From Nostoc sp. CHAB 5834 (GTDB lineage Bacteria; Cyanobacteriota; Cyanobacteriia; Cyanobacteriales; Nostocaceae), in NCBI GenBank assembly GCA_020829485.1, contig JAIVFU010000009.1, forward strand, positions 1 through 64,000: a stretch of DNA of 64,000 bases, given 5' to 3'. The notes under the pieces are model-generated. The model did not search any database. It was not told where the DNA came from and worked only from the letters and a program-made list of their open reading frames with translations. Each line of letters opens with the position of its first letter. Positions within the stretch are counted from its first letter, which is position 1. Of this stretch, positions 7,434-16,700 are shown piece after piece. A program made the translations under genes and the position numbers.

Positions 7434-9581
7434 ATGGAACTCATATCACAAGTTCTTGCTCTGGAACCAACTTCCGAAGTTCTTGGCAAGGAACCAATTG
7501 TTCCCTTTGCTATTTTGCTGGTGGTTATTTTAGTTATACCCATCATGTTTGAGCGGCTAAGATTACCAGGATTAGTGGGTTTGGTTTTCTCAGGGCTAGT
7601 ACTGGGCCCCTCAGGCTGGAATCTATTTCAGTCGGACTCGCCGATGATTAACCTGCTATCAGACATTGGGTTAATTTACTTGCTGTTTGTCGCAGGGCTA
7701 GAAGTTGATCTAGAACAGTTTCGTCGGCAAAAAAGTCGTGCCTTCGGGTTTGCCAGTTTAACTTTCAGTGTACCCCTGGTGATGGGAACCTTAGTAGGGC
7801 TGATTTTAGGCTATGGCTGGAATACTTCAATCTTAATTGGCTCTTTATTCGCTTCCTATACTCTTTTGGCATATCCCATAATCAGCCGTTTGGGAGTGGT
7901 CAACAACGAAGCTGTTACGGTCACTATTGGAGCTAAAATTTTTACAGATATTGGCGCAGTACTGATTTTAGCTGTTTGTGTAAGCGTCTCTCATGCTGGA
8001 GCATTCAGCTTTGCGAAACTACTCAGCTTGTCAGGTTGGTTAATTATTTACTCTGTTGCCGTTGTCACAGGCTTTGATTGGGCAGGTAAAGAATTTTTCA
8101 AACGGTCTGGAGACGACGAAGGAAACAAGTTTTTGTTTGTGTTGCTTTCTGTGTTTCTGGCGGCTGTGGGCGCTCAATTGATTGGGGTAGAGAAAATTGT
8201 TGGTGCGTTTTTAGCGGGTTTGGCGGTAAATGAAGCTGTAGGGGAAGGGCCAGTCAAACAAAAGGTGGTATTTATTGGCAGTGTGCTATTCATTCCGATT
8301 TTCTTTGTTGACCTTGGCTTAACAATCAATCTACCCGCCTTTGTGAACAACCTAGACACGCTCAAGTTAACGCTGTTAATGATAGTCGGTTTGATTGTCA
8401 GTAAACTGATTGCAGCTTTTTTCACAAAACTAGTTTACCGCTACAACTGGCAAGAAATGCTAACCATCTGGTCGCTATCACTTCCCCAGGTTGGTACAAC
8501 CTTAGCAGCAACGTTAGTGGGATACCGGGCTGGGTTGCTGCCACTAGAAGTATTACACAGCGTCATTGTCTTAATGGTTGTCACATCAATTTTGGGGCCG
8601 TTGCTCACTAGTAGAATAGCTGTTGGTTTGAATTCCTCAACCGCCGAAGAGCCAGCCCCCCCCCTAGCTGACCAAAACCCACCAGGGACAGACAGTGCTT
8701 TTACTATAGTCGTACCTGTCTATAATCCTCACACCGAGCAGTATTTGATTGAAATGGCGGCATTATTAGCGCGTCAGTCTAAGGGCAAAATTATACCGCT
8801 TGCGATCGCTAATGCTACCGCTCAAATGGATGCACCACAGTTAGAAGCATCTCTACAACGGAGTGAGCAATTATTAACAAAAGCCACGGTACACAGTCGA
8901 GTATTGGGCGTAGCCGCAGAACCAATGCTGCGGATTGATGATGCCTTTGCTCAAGGAATTAGCAGAGCGGCTCGTGAACAAAAGGCTAATTTAATCGTTA
9001 TGGGTTGGGGTAAACGGACTGGGTTACGAGCGCGTTTATTTGGGAATGTGATTGATGGTGTGCTTTGGGCATCCCATTGTCCAGTAGCGGTGACACGTCT
9101 AGTAGAATCACCGAAGAAAATTCAGCGCATCTTAGTACCACTAGAAAATTTAACAGCACCGACATTACAGACATTACAGCCTGTACAATTTGCCCAGATG
9201 CTAGCAGAGGCAAATCAGAGCCATATTACTGTACTGAATGTGTGCGATCGCCGCACTAGTTCTAGTAAAATTGCTTGGAGGCGATCGCATCTCTCCCTAT
9301 TGGTATCTCAATTAGCTTTGACCAATGCCCCAGAAATTCAAATTATCGCTCATGAAAATGTTGCTCAAGCAATTTTGCAGGCAGCACGATTATATGATCT
9401 AGTAGTTTTACCTTTTATACGTAATCGTACCAGCCCTGGAGGGTTAGCCATTAGCGATGTCACAACTCAGTTAGCTAGACAACTCACCTGCTCCATTGTC
9501 ATGCTTGGAGAACCGCAACGCACTCAAACCACAAATTTAGTTATGTCTAAGACGGTTAGTAGGATTACCTCTGCTGTATGA
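7434..9581 (+). CDS. CPA2-family cation:proton antiporter with two universal-stress domains
   Basis: The first 395 residues form a KefB/NapA-like sodium or potassium/proton exchanger with about a dozen transmembrane helices; GLVFSGLVLGPSGW (about 49-62), a SYTLLAYPI segment and GAFLAGLAVNE (about 257-267) are family landmarks. A short linker (about 400-425, EEPAPPLADQNPPG) leads to two UspA-like domains at about 428-560 and 565-700; the first has VMGWGKRTGLRARLFGNVIDGVLWASHCPVAV, the usual Usp nucleotide loop. The Usp pair probably regulates transport by nucleotide binding, which is inference. The gene stands alone with a 150-base leader. The ion specificity cannot be told from sequence alone. 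Confidence 0.88.
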   Translation: MELISQVLALEPTSEVLGKEPIVPFAILLVVILVIPIMFERLRLPGLVGLVFSGLVLGPSGWNLFQSDSPMINLLSDIGLIYLLFVAGLEVDLEQFRRQKSRAFGFASLTFSVPLVMGTLVGLILGYGWNTSILIGSLFASYTLLAYPIISRLGVVNNEAVTVTIGAKIFTDIGAVLILAVCVSVSHAGAFSFAKLLSLSGWLIIYSVAVVTGFDWAGKEFFKRSGDDEGNKFLFVLLSVFLAAVGAQLIGVEKIVGAFLAGLAVNEAVGEGPVKQKVVFIGSVLFIPIFFVDLGLTINLPAFVNNLDTLKLTLLMIVGLIVSKLIAAFFTKLVYRYNWQEMLTIWSLSLPQVGTTLAATLVGYRAGLLPLEVLHSVIVLMVVTSILGPLLTSRIAVGLNSSTAEEPAPPLADQNPPGTDSAFTIVVPVYNPHTEQYLIEMAALLARQSKGKIIPLAIANATAQMDAPQLEASLQRSEQLLTKATVHSRVLGVAAEPMLRIDDAFAQGISRAAREQKANLIVMGWGKRTGLRARLFGNVIDGVLWASHCPVAVTRLVESPKKIQRILVPLENLTAPTLQTLQPVQFAQMLAEANQSHITVLNVCDRRTSSSKIAWRRSHLSLLVSQLALTNAPEIQIIAHENVAQAILQAARLYDLVVLPFIRNRTSPGGLAISDVTTQLARQLTCSIVMLGEPQRTQTTNLVMSKTVSRITSAV

Positions 9582-10031
9582 TATGAAGCATAGTTTAGTC
9601 CACTCATGTGGACTTAGGCTGCGTTGGTGTCGGTATTGCCTCTGTACTTAAATACAGGGCAGGATATTGATAAATACGACAACTTGACTATTGCAGAAAT
9701 ATGGGTAATTTCAATGCCTTAAACTGTGGAAAGTGTCAACCTATTTCTGCATCCAATTGAAAACAGTAGTAGCCGTAAAAACACTTTATATTGTTGAAGA
9801 TTTGATGAACTTTAGGTGGAAGACTGACAATTTTTGTTATTTTCCTAGTTAAATAATTAAGGAAGCAAGTAAAAAATAATAAAACTATAACCGTAGAAAA
9901 ATAGGTAAATTCAACAACACTTTTTGCTTGAACATTGTTCTTTTTTTCGTTTTGTATTTTTGTACCCAATCTGGGTAATCTAAAAGTAAGTGCAATAGCT
10001 ACTGAAAATATTTGCAAATAACTGGGAAACT
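9582..10031. other. 450-base intergenic region
   Basis: No supported gene. A weak hairpin AGTCCAC-TCAT-GTGGACT at 9597-9614 lies shortly after the antiporter stop and could end its transcript. The rest is AT-rich and probably holds the promoter of the next gene. Confidence 0.5.
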
Positions 10032-10982
10032 ATGAGAATTTTGGTGACGGGTGGTGCTGGGTTTATTGGTTCCCATCTCATCGACCGACTAATGAATGAT
10101 GGGCATGAATTAATATGCTTGGATAATTTTTACACTGGTCACAAACGGAACATCCTTAAATGGTTAGGTCATCCGTACTTTGAACTGATCCGCCACGACA
10201 TTACTGAACCAATTCGGTTAGAAGTGGATCAAATTTATCATTTAGCTTGTCCTGCTTCACCAGTACATTACCAGTACAACCCAGTTAAAACCGTTAAAAC
10301 TAACGTGATGGGAACACTCAATATGTTGGGGCTGGCTAAACGTGTGAAAGCTAGGTTTTTCTTGGCTTCAACCAGTGAAGTATACGGTGATCCAGAAGTT
10401 CATCCCCAACCTGAAGAGTATCGGGGTAGCGTTAATCCCATTGGGATACGTTCATGCTACGACGAAGGTAAAAGAATTGCTGAGACTCTCGCATTTGATT
10501 ACTATAGGCAAAATAAAGTTGATATTCGAGTTGTTCGGATATTTAACACCTACGGGCCGAGAATGTTAGAAAATGATGGCCGGGTAGTGAGCAACTTTAT
10601 AGTTCAAGCCTTGCGGGGTAATCCTTTAACCGTTTACGGTGATGGTTCGCAAACTCGTAGTTTTTGCTATGTTTCCGATTTAGTCGAAGGATTCATCCGT
10701 TTAATGAATAGCGACTACATTGGCCCAGTAAATCTAGGTAATCCTGGTGAATATACAATTTTGCAATTGGCACAAGCTGTGCAAAATATGATTAACCCAG
10801 ACGCACAGATTAAATTCGAGCCACTACCTTCGGACGATCCCCGTCGTCGCCAGCCTGATATAACAAAGGCAAAAACTTGGTTAAATTGGGAACCGACTAT
10901 TCCTCTGCAAGAAGGGTTAAAACTAACAATAGAAGATTTTCGCGATCGCATTCAAAGCGATGAAAATAATTCAACCACCTAA
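10032..10982 (+). CDS. UDP-glucuronate decarboxylase (UDP-xylose synthase)
   Basis: An extended short-chain dehydrogenase that oxidises and decarboxylates UDP-glucuronate to UDP-xylose with bound NAD. The NAD motif GGAGFIGSH is at residues 7-15 and the catalytic pair is YDEGK (Tyr143, Lys147). UXS-type markers include [14 protein letters not shown] (about 75-88), [10 protein letters not shown] and the substrate-binding [13 protein letters not shown] segment. The 316-residue length is the short soluble form. The downstream gene, 240 bases away on the same strand, is UDP-glucose dehydrogenase, which makes its substrate. The start ATG 10032 gives the Rossmann strand [10 protein letters not shown] directly. 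Confidence 0.93.
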   Translation: MRILVTGGAGFIGSHLIDRLMNDGHELICLDNFYTGHKRNILKWLGHPYFELIRHDITEPIRLEVDQIYHLACPASPVHYQYNPVKTVKTNVMGTLNMLGLAKRVKARFFLASTSEVYGDPEVHPQPEEYRGSVNPIGIRSCYDEGKRIAETLAFDYYRQNKVDIRVVRIFNTYGPRMLENDGRVVSNFIVQALRGNPLTVYGDGSQTRSFCYVSDLVEGFIRLMNSDYIGPVNLGNPGEYTILQLAQAVQNMINPDAQIKFEPLPSDDPRRRQPDITKAKTWLNWEPTIPLQEGLKLTIEDFRDRIQSDENNSTT

Positions 10983-11221
10983 GCAGCACCTAGCCTTGCT
11001 CTAAATTTCATGCAGGCTTATCCTATCGGTAGCTAGTACCGCAAGGCAAAGTCAAAAGTCAAAAGTTTTGTATACCAAGGTTTTTGCAAGTTTTAAAATC
11101 GTAGCTTGATTTACGCAGCTCTGTACTAGTATGCTTGGTGGCTGAGTTGACTGCTAGTGTTTAAGTCTCATCTTGATACTTCTTTTTAAAGACTAACCCC
11201 AAAAAAGTGAGGAGTTAAAAA
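10983..11221. other. Spacer between the two UDP-sugar genes
   Basis: 240 bases without a gene. GAGGAG at 11209-11214 is the ribosome-binding site for the ATG at 11222. No terminator was seen, so joint transcription is possible. Confidence 0.45.
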
Positions 11222-12613
11222 ATGCGTGTTTGCGTGATTGGTACTGGTTACGTTGGTTTAGTTACAGGTGCTTGCTTGGCTCATATTGGGCATGATGTAA
11301 TTTGCGTAGACAACAACGAAGAAAAAGTTAAATTAATGAAGTCTGGGCAGTCCCCAATTTTTGAGCCGGGACTCTCAGAAATTATGCAGTCTGCCATTCA
11401 AGCAGAGAAAATTCATTTTACTAGCGATCTCGCTGCTGGAGTTGCCCACGGCGAAATTCTGTTTATTGCTGTGGGGACACCACCTTTACCCACTGGTGAA
11501 AGTGATACTCGTTATGTTGAAGCTGTAGCCCGTGGGATTGGTGAAAATCTCAATGGTGGTTATAAAGTCATAGTGAATAAATCTACAGTACCCATTGGCT
11601 CAGGTGACTGGGTGCGGATGCTTGTTCTAGATGGTGTTGCTGAACGGCAGAAAACATTAGTACACGCAGGCGGGGTTCCGAGTAATGAAAAATTACCTGA
11701 ATTTACAGCCGAGTTTGATGTAATCAGCAATCCAGAGTTTTTGCGCGAAGGTTCGGCAGTTCACGACACCTTCAACCCCGATCGCATTGTACTAGGAGGC
11801 AATAGTCAAAGAGCAGTAGGCTTAATGCGACAACTGTATGCCCCAATTGTCGAACGCAAATACGCTGAGGATCAATCTTTACCTCCTGTGCCAATTTTGG
11901 CAACAGACCTGAGTTCGGCGGAGATGATTAAATACGCCGCTAATGCCTTTTTAGCCACTAAGATTAGTTTTATTAACGAAGTTGCTAATATTTGCGATCG
12001 CGTCGGTGCTGATGTAACCCAAGTAGCTAAAGGTATCGGTCTAGACTCCCGCATTGGTAACAAATTTTTACAAGCTGGTATTGGTTGGGGTGGTTCTTGT
12101 TTTCCTAAAGATGTCTCCGCCCTGATTCACACTGCTGATGATTATGGCTATGAAGCCCAATTACTTAAATCTGCTGTCAGTGTCAACGAACGCCAGCGAT
12201 TGATTGCTTTAGAAAAACTCCAAAAAGTTCTGAAAATTCTCAAAGGCAAAACAGTTGGACTACTCGGACTGACCTTCAAGCCCGATACCGACGACTTACG
12301 CGATGCTCCAGCCCTTAACCTAATTGAGCAGCTAAACCGACTGGGAGCCAAAGTCAAAGCCTTTGACCCCATTGTTTCCCAAACAGGTTTACGTCATGGG
12401 CTTTCTGGTGTGCTAGTAGAAACCGATGCCGAAAGACTAGCTGATGGCTGCGATGCCTTAGTACTCGTCACCGAATGGCAGCAATTCAGCACTCTCGACT
12501 ATGTGAAGATGGCAAAATTGATGACCAACCCCGTTATCATCGACGGTCGTAACTTCCTTGACCCTGAAGTAATGATCCGGGCCGGATTCCAATATGTAGG
12601 CGTGGGACGATAG
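11222..12613 (+). CDS. ugd: UDP-glucose 6-dehydrogenase
   Basis: Oxidises UDP-glucose twice with NAD to UDP-glucuronate. The N-terminal Rossmann motif is GTGYVGLVTG at residues 7-16, the central linker has NKSTVPIGSG (about 119-128) and NPEFLREGSAV (about 170-180), and the catalytic cysteine is Cys293 in GGSCFPKD. The C-terminal UDP-binding domain starts near residue 335 with KTVGLLGLTFKPDTDDLRDAP. Length 463 is normal. Together with the gene upstream it supplies UDP-xylose and UDP-glucuronate, likely for surface polysaccharide. A strong GAGGAG ribosome-binding site supports the start. Confidence 0.96.
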   Translation: MRVCVIGTGYVGLVTGACLAHIGHDVICVDNNEEKVKLMKSGQSPIFEPGLSEIMQSAIQAEKIHFTSDLAAGVAHGEILFIAVGTPPLPTGESDTRYVEAVARGIGENLNGGYKVIVNKSTVPIGSGDWVRMLVLDGVAERQKTLVHAGGVPSNEKLPEFTAEFDVISNPEFLREGSAVHDTFNPDRIVLGGNSQRAVGLMRQLYAPIVERKYAEDQSLPPVPILATDLSSAEMIKYAANAFLATKISFINEVANICDRVGADVTQVAKGIGLDSRIGNKFLQAGIGWGGSCFPKDVSALIHTADDYGYEAQLLKSAVSVNERQRLIALEKLQKVLKILKGKTVGLLGLTFKPDTDDLRDAPALNLIEQLNRLGAKVKAFDPIVSQTGLRHGLSGVLVETDAERLADGCDALVLVTEWQQFSTLDYVKMAKLMTNPVIIDGRNFLDPEVMIRAGFQYVGVGR

Positions 12614-12636
12614 AGATTTAGGAGTTAGGAGTGATA

Positions 12637-12693
12637 AGGGACTTCCAAATAAAAAAATATCCAAATTGGATAATTTATTTCTTGGAGTTCCCT
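12637..12693. mobile_element. MITE-like element, minimal copy A (57 bp)
   Basis: Two 28-base arms, AGGGACTTCC... and its imperfect complement ...GGAGTTCCCT, meet with a single base between them. This looks like the pair of ends of the longer copies at 34.8 and 52.8 kb with the core removed. It lies just after ugd and could also act as a transcript-end hairpin. Confidence 0.75.
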
Positions 12694-12860
12694 AAATAAA
12701 GATTAATTACAATCTATAATTAATAACTCCTAACTCCCTTCAAAACCTCAAGATTTAAAGTACCGCCTAGATTATTCTAGGCGGTATTTAATTTGTATAA
12801 AGCTTAACGCAAAGCGCCTCAGGAAAACTTTACTTACCTTGCTTACGTGAAAATCTCATA

Positions 12861-13655
12861 TCAAGCGCTATGTGGAATACGTTCAATTTCAGCATATCCA
12901 CTGAAAATAAGTTTTTGACCTTCAGTTTCTAATCGGTTGAGCCGCATTTTTACTCCATCGAGGTCAAAACGATCTAAATCGACCATATTATCTAAAATTT
13001 CTACCAAAGCCACGCTCAAGGTTTGCGAGATTTCCCGTTGTGCTTCTGGCACTTGGTCAAGCTCAATTTTTGGATCTTTGAAGGAAACTCGCCGCCGCCT
13101 TTCAATGCCTAAAGCTAGGCTCATGTTCAGGGGAACGAGTTCGCCATTGTTTAAATCTGCTTTTGCTACAAGCTGTAAGCGATTTCCTGGCAACACCTGT
13201 ACCTGTACTTCCGTAAAAGAAACTGGTTCACCGCCAGATAATTCTGTCAGTGATGGTACTGTGAGGTTAAGCAGACGCTTTTTCACCAGTTCCGCATTAA
13301 AGGCTTGGTTTATCCCCGCTTCTGATAAAATTACTTGAGCGATCGCTTGAGTAGGTTGCTTAAGACTGAGTTTGCCACTTAAAACCGAGCCGAAGTCAAT
13401 GGCAACCGCATCGGTTTCAAAAGACATCTCCTCTACCGCGAAATCTTTCCGAATCACCAAGCCACGACCGCTCATTTTGAAGCTATCAATGCTGCCTTGC
13501 AACAGTTTGCTGGAGGGGTAGCAGCGCACAAAGACTTCTACTGACTCGCTTTGGGTAAACAGGTGGCGAATCGTTTGGCTGGCGACCGTATTGAGCATCC
13601 GCTCTCCCCAATCAGTGCCTTTAGGATCTTGTAAACCAGTAAGTCCGCCGAACAT
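12861..13655 (-). CDS. DUF2993 (LmeA-like) lipid-binding protein
   Basis: A 264-residue protein of the cyanobacterial/actinobacterial DUF2993 family, related to LmeA phospholipid-binding proteins with a BPI/TULIP-like fold. The core contains the family segment VEVFVRCYPSSKLLQGSIDSFKMSGRGLVIRKDFAVEEM near the N-terminus and alternating beta strands throughout. I chose ATG 13655 (MFGGLTGLQDPKG). The frame stays open upstream for about 38 more codons inside a duplicated segment, with a TTG at 13697, so an earlier start is possible. No signal peptide is obvious. The downstream spacer to ugd is convergent and repeat-containing. The precise lipid role is inferred from the family only. Confidence 0.8.
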   Translation of the reverse strand: MFGGLTGLQDPKGTDWGERMLNTVASQTIRHLFTQSESVEVFVRCYPSSKLLQGSIDSFKMSGRGLVIRKDFAVEEMSFETDAVAIDFGSVLSGKLSLKQPTQAIAQVILSEAGINQAFNAELVKKRLLNLTVPSLTELSGGEPVSFTEVQVQVLPGNRLQLVAKADLNNGELVPLNMSLALGIERRRRVSFKDPKIELDQVPEAQREISQTLSVALVEILDNMVDLDRFDLDGVKMRLNRLETEGQKLIFSGYAEIERIPHSA

Positions 13656-13953
13656 GTGGTTTTGGGTCTCTAGAAGTTCTTTGTACTTTTGTAACAAATC
13701 GTGAAGAATACAGCAAGCGATCCCCAGATTAATTGTGCTGATGCGTAGGTGTAGGATCGCTGATGGTTGACGATAGATGTATAATATATTACCAAATTTT
13801 TACATTAGCACTAGCCATTAACAAAGGGAGCTAGGAACATCTGATTTTGGGTTTCTAGAAGTTCTTTATACTTTTGTAACAAACTATGAAGAATACAGCA
13901 AGCGGTCCCCAGATTAATTGTGCTGATGCCTAGGTGTAGGATCGCTGATGGTT
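13650..13953. repeat. 119-bp direct duplication over the 5' region of the DUF2993 gene
   Basis: Bases 13650-13768 and 13835-13953 align without gaps; I count about nine mismatches by eye. A 66-base unique spacer lies between. The first copy includes the DUF2993 start codon; the second keeps ATG-TTC and then diverges. One minus-strand frame is open through both copies, and several differences are synonymous in it. Confidence 0.85.
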
Positions 13954-14041
13954 ATAAGTTGACTGTATCAGATGTTACTTTTAATCGCTGGGTGGGAATA
14001 ATTGAATTAAGTTATGGATAAAATTCTCACCAGTACTAAGT

Positions 14042-15574
14042 ATGATACAGCTAAACATTCTAGAACTTGCCAAGCAGGGCGATACAAATGCGATTAACGC
14101 TTTGGTAAGTCAGTGGTTAAATTTACCGGGAATTACGCCAAAAACTACTTTCAAACAAAATTGCCTACAGATAATGCTGGAATCAATTGAAGTTCCAGTA
14201 CAACAGTTAGTGGTTCCGATTATTTCGGATGGATTAATTAATTTAGGTATCCAATCTTTTAAGAATGTCAAAATATACGGTAGAGTAGCAGGTGAAGATT
14301 TTCCCGATTGGCAACAAGTAATTGAGTTAGAAGCACTAGTAAATTCAGCTGTATTAACACCTCAAACAAATATTGAAGTGGAATCTCCAATTGCCATTAC
14401 TAAAACAACAACAGATAATAAATTAACTGTACCAGAAGCATCTTTTTGGGGTTCATTGTTTGAAGCAGTAGCAGGAACAGCCGAAGTAGTTGGAGGTGCT
14501 GCTGTTCAAGCAGGGCAAGCTGTTGCAGAAGCGGCTGTAGGTATGAGTGGGACTATTGGAGGTGCTGCTGTTCAAGCAGGGCAAGCTGTTGCAGGAGCGG
14601 CTGTAGGTATTAGTGGTGTGATTGGAGATGCAGCTTTTCAGGGAACACAAATAGCAGGACAGGCATTAGCAATTGTTGGCAATAATCCTCAATTGCAAGT
14701 AGCAATAAAATCTCTAAATCAAGATTGGTTAAATCCTTTAATTGAACAGGTTGATTTAGTTAAAGCCGAGGCTGCTGTCAGAAAGTTACAGAAAGAACAC
14801 CCAAATGAACAACCAGCAGAAATTGCCCATTATATTATGCTGGAAAAAGCTGTTTTAGCAGGAGGAACAGGGCTTGCTAGTAGTCTTGCACCAGGACAAG
14901 CAGCTGCAATGTTTGTAGTGGATTGGGCTGCTACATCTGCATTATCAGTGGAGTTAGTTTACCAAATTGCTGCCGCCTATGGAATGGATTTAAAAGATTG
15001 CGATCGCAGAGCAGAAGCAGTAGCAATTTTTGGTTTAGGGCTGGGTGGAAAAACAGCAATCAAAGCAGGTTTAGGTTTACTACGAAATCTGCCAGTAGCA
15101 GGAGCCGTCATTGGTGCTAGTTCAAATGCAGTCATGATTTACGCATTAGGTTATGCGGCTTGTCAGTTTTATGAAGCAAAGCAGAATCCATTAACATTAG
15201 AGGCAACATTAGTAGATGCTCAACTAGAGAGCGGAAAATTTCTCGAAGCCGCTATTTTTCAAGAAAAGATTATGGATCAGATTTTGGTTCACATTGTCTT
15301 AGCAGGTAATCCAGATAAATCTTGGGAAGATATTTTACCAGAATTACAAGCTGCTAACCTGAGTCCTGCCTCAATCGATGCGATCGCAACTAATATTAAA
15401 TCTCCACCATCTTTAGAAACTTTACTTGAGCAAATTAATAGTGATTTTGCCGTACCTCTACTAGCGCAATGTCAAAAAATTGCTGATCTAGATGGAGTAA
15501 TTACGCCACAAGAAGCTAAGGTCTTAGAAACGATTAACAAAAAATTAAACCGTGATTTAGCTACAATCAAATAA
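14042..15574 (+). CDS. EcsC-like protein with N-terminal Nostoc module and TerB-like tail
   Basis: A 510-residue protein in four parts. Residues 1-100 (ILELAKQGDTNAINALVSQW, later ESIEVPVQQLVVP and NVKIYGRVAGEDFPDW) match a module I recall at the start of many unrelated Nostocales proteins. Residues about 130-205 are an Ala/Gly-rich low-complexity stretch with a 22-residue unit repeated twice and a third decayed copy. Residues about 220-380 resemble the EcsC family, with a conserved aYGMDL..CDRR segment and long hydrophobic helices. The last 60 residues, with IADLDGVITPQEAKVLETI, resemble a TerB/calcium-type helical motif. It stands alone. Function is unknown; membrane or stress association is an inference. 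Confidence 0.65.
   Translation: MIQLNILELAKQGDTNAINALVSQWLNLPGITPKTTFKQNCLQIMLESIEVPVQQLVVPIISDGLINLGIQSFKNVKIYGRVAGEDFPDWQQVIELEALVNSAVLTPQTNIEVESPIAITKTTTDNKLTVPEASFWGSLFEAVAGTAEVVGGAAVQAGQAVAEAAVGMSGTIGGAAVQAGQAVAGAAVGISGVIGDAAFQGTQIAGQALAIVGNNPQLQVAIKSLNQDWLNPLIEQVDLVKAEAAVRKLQKEHPNEQPAEIAHYIMLEKAVLAGGTGLASSLAPGQAAAMFVVDWAATSALSVELVYQIAAAYGMDLKDCDRRAEAVAIFGLGLGGKTAIKAGLGLLRNLPVAGAVIGASSNAVMIYALGYAACQFYEAKQNPLTLEATLVDAQLESGKFLEAAIFQEKIMDQILVHIVLAGNPDKSWEDILPELQAANLSPASIDAIATNIKSPPSLETLLEQINSDFAVPLLAQCQKIADLDGVITPQEAKVLETINKKLNRDLATIK
14489..14620 (+). repeat. In-frame 66-bp tandem repeat (two copies)
   Basis: Bases 14489-14554 and 14555-14620 are nearly identical and encode the Gly/Ala-rich unit GGAAVQAGQAV(A)xAAVG. 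A third, decayed unit begins at 14621. The unit is exactly 22 codons, so copy number can change without a frameshift. Confidence 0.85.
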
Positions 15575-15599
15575 CCTGAATATTGGTGTTAATATTTTT

Positions 15600-15619
15600 A
15601 GGACTTACGCATTGACAGA
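15600..15619 (+). repeat. Dispersed AGGACTTACGCATTGACAGA motif
   Basis: The same 19-20 base string occurs at 27,243-27,262, with a shorter copy at 27,157-27,172. In Nostoc genomes such strings often mark ends of small mobile or insertion elements; that reading is from memory. Confidence 0.6.
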
Positions 15620-15734
15620 AAAGCCAAAATAACAGGTATAGTTTTCAAGGTTTATAGCTAGGTTTTTCAATGAGATTTTGGCGATCGCACCCAATCAACG
15701 GTGATTGAGAAAAGCCTGAAACAACGTATTTTCG

Positions 15735-16286
15735 TTAATGCACAAGATAGTTATTTTGTTTACTTTCTCGATTCAGTAGACCAAATTGCCAAATATCCCC
15801 TGTAGAAACAGCCCCTTGTAAATTTGCTTCTTGAGAATCAGTCCACGCATCAATAGCAATCAATTCTACAGCAAGCTGGGTAAAACCCCTTGCTAAATCA
15901 GCATTTTTAGCTTCTACAACTAAGAGTTTATGGTCTGCGTGCAAATAATAATCAAGGGAACCTTTTAATTGTTCTGTAACTATAAGAGGATATTCGATTC
16001 TAAGTTGGGCGTGAGTGTAATGAACAACATCCAATAAAATTGGGGCAATTAGTAACTCTCTCCGGGCTGCTTCACTAGTCAAACTAATATATGGCAAACT
16101 CTCCTCAATTCTAGATTTGAGATTTGCGAGTCTGTCTAATTCAATGCTGGACTTTTGTTGATTGAGAGAGGAACGTTTTAAAGAATAGCCAAATTCAGCC
16201 AATATATCTTCTGGCTCGAATGACATTTCAAAATAGCTTCTGAAAGTGTATGACTGATTTGGTTGAAGGATGGGAATTTTACTCAT
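15735..16286 (-). CDS. PD-(D/E)XK-like nuclease domain protein, hypothetical
   Basis: A 183-residue soluble protein. Its centre has GSLDYYL...LLVVEAKNADL (residues about 115-140), the D-(x)n-ExK pattern of restriction-type PD-(D/E)XK nucleases, preceded by a helix with EAARRELLIAPILLDVV. Similar short proteins occur in cyanobacteria as conserved hypotheticals. It follows the small XRE regulator on the same strand, 67 bases downstream, so the two may form one unit. Whether it cuts DNA, and what it protects, cannot be told. It could also be an inactive relative of a type I restriction subunit. Confidence 0.55.
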   Translation of the reverse strand: MSKIPILQPNQSYTFRSYFEMSFEPEDILAEFGYSLKRSSLNQQKSSIELDRLANLKSRIEESLPYISLTSEAARRELLIAPILLDVVHYTHAQLRIEYPLIVTEQLKGSLDYYLHADHKLLVVEAKNADLARGFTQLAVELIAIDAWTDSQEANLQGAVSTGDIWQFGLLNRESKQNNYLVH

Positions 16287-16353
16287 AGTGCATGATTAAA
16301 CTATTTTGCCAAAATCTGCTTGAGTGCTTCACCTGCCTTTCCCATGCCTCAGA

Positions 16354-16584
16354 TTAGGATTCCTCTTCACTTAAGTAAAGTCTGATAAATTCCTCAGCAG
16401 CTTCTGAGTTGATTTTCTGTAGACCTTTGCGGATCTCTAATATTGCATCAGATGTTGGTGATCTAGTCTCTTTTACCCAACCGTTGATACTAGACCTTGC
16501 AATACCCATTGCGACAGCTAGCTGATTCTGGCTGATTGCGTAAGTCTCTAATACTTGCTTGAGTGTTTTACCTGCTTTCCCCAT
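16354..16584 (-). CDS. Small XRE-family DNA-binding regulator
   Basis: A 76-residue Cro/C1-type helix-turn-helix protein. The HTH runs over about residues 8-50: TLKQVLETYAISQNQLAVAMGIARSSINGWV, with the recognition helix near ARSSINGWV. The acidic tail (LYLSEEES) ends the chain. It is transcribed away from the small gene at 16701, and an 18-bp inverted repeat lies in the shared promoter region. It is followed by a PD-(D/E)XK-like gene. Autoregulation through the inverted repeat is the natural reading but not shown. Confidence 0.82.
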   Translation of the reverse strand: MGKAGKTLKQVLETYAISQNQLAVAMGIARSSINGWVKETRSPTSDAILEIRKGLQKINSEAAEEFIRLYLSEEES

Positions 16585-16619
16585 TTCTTAGATTTTGTCA
16601 GGGAATTCAAAGCAAGTAA

Positions 16620-16676
16620 ATGTACCTGATTGCGTACAATGAGCTAGACTAAACTTTAGTACGCAATCAGGTACAT
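16620..16676. promoter_or_regulatory. 18-bp perfect inverted repeat in a divergent promoter region
   Basis: ATGTACCTGATTGCGTAC at 16620-16637 is repeated exactly in inverted order at 16659-16676, with 21 bases between. It lies 36 bases from the XRE start and 25 bases from the start of the small gene on the other side. The two arms could be two operator half-sites for the XRE protein, or one long hairpin. Confidence 0.8.
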
Positions 16677-16700
16677 CATCTAAGAATAAGGTTTAGTTCA

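Noticed and set aside
9736..10017. Minus-strand 93-codon frame with hydrophobic stretches in the antiporter-UXS spacer
   Set aside because: Composition follows the AT-rich spacer, no ribosome-binding site, no family resemblance; it overlaps the probable promoter of the downstream gene.
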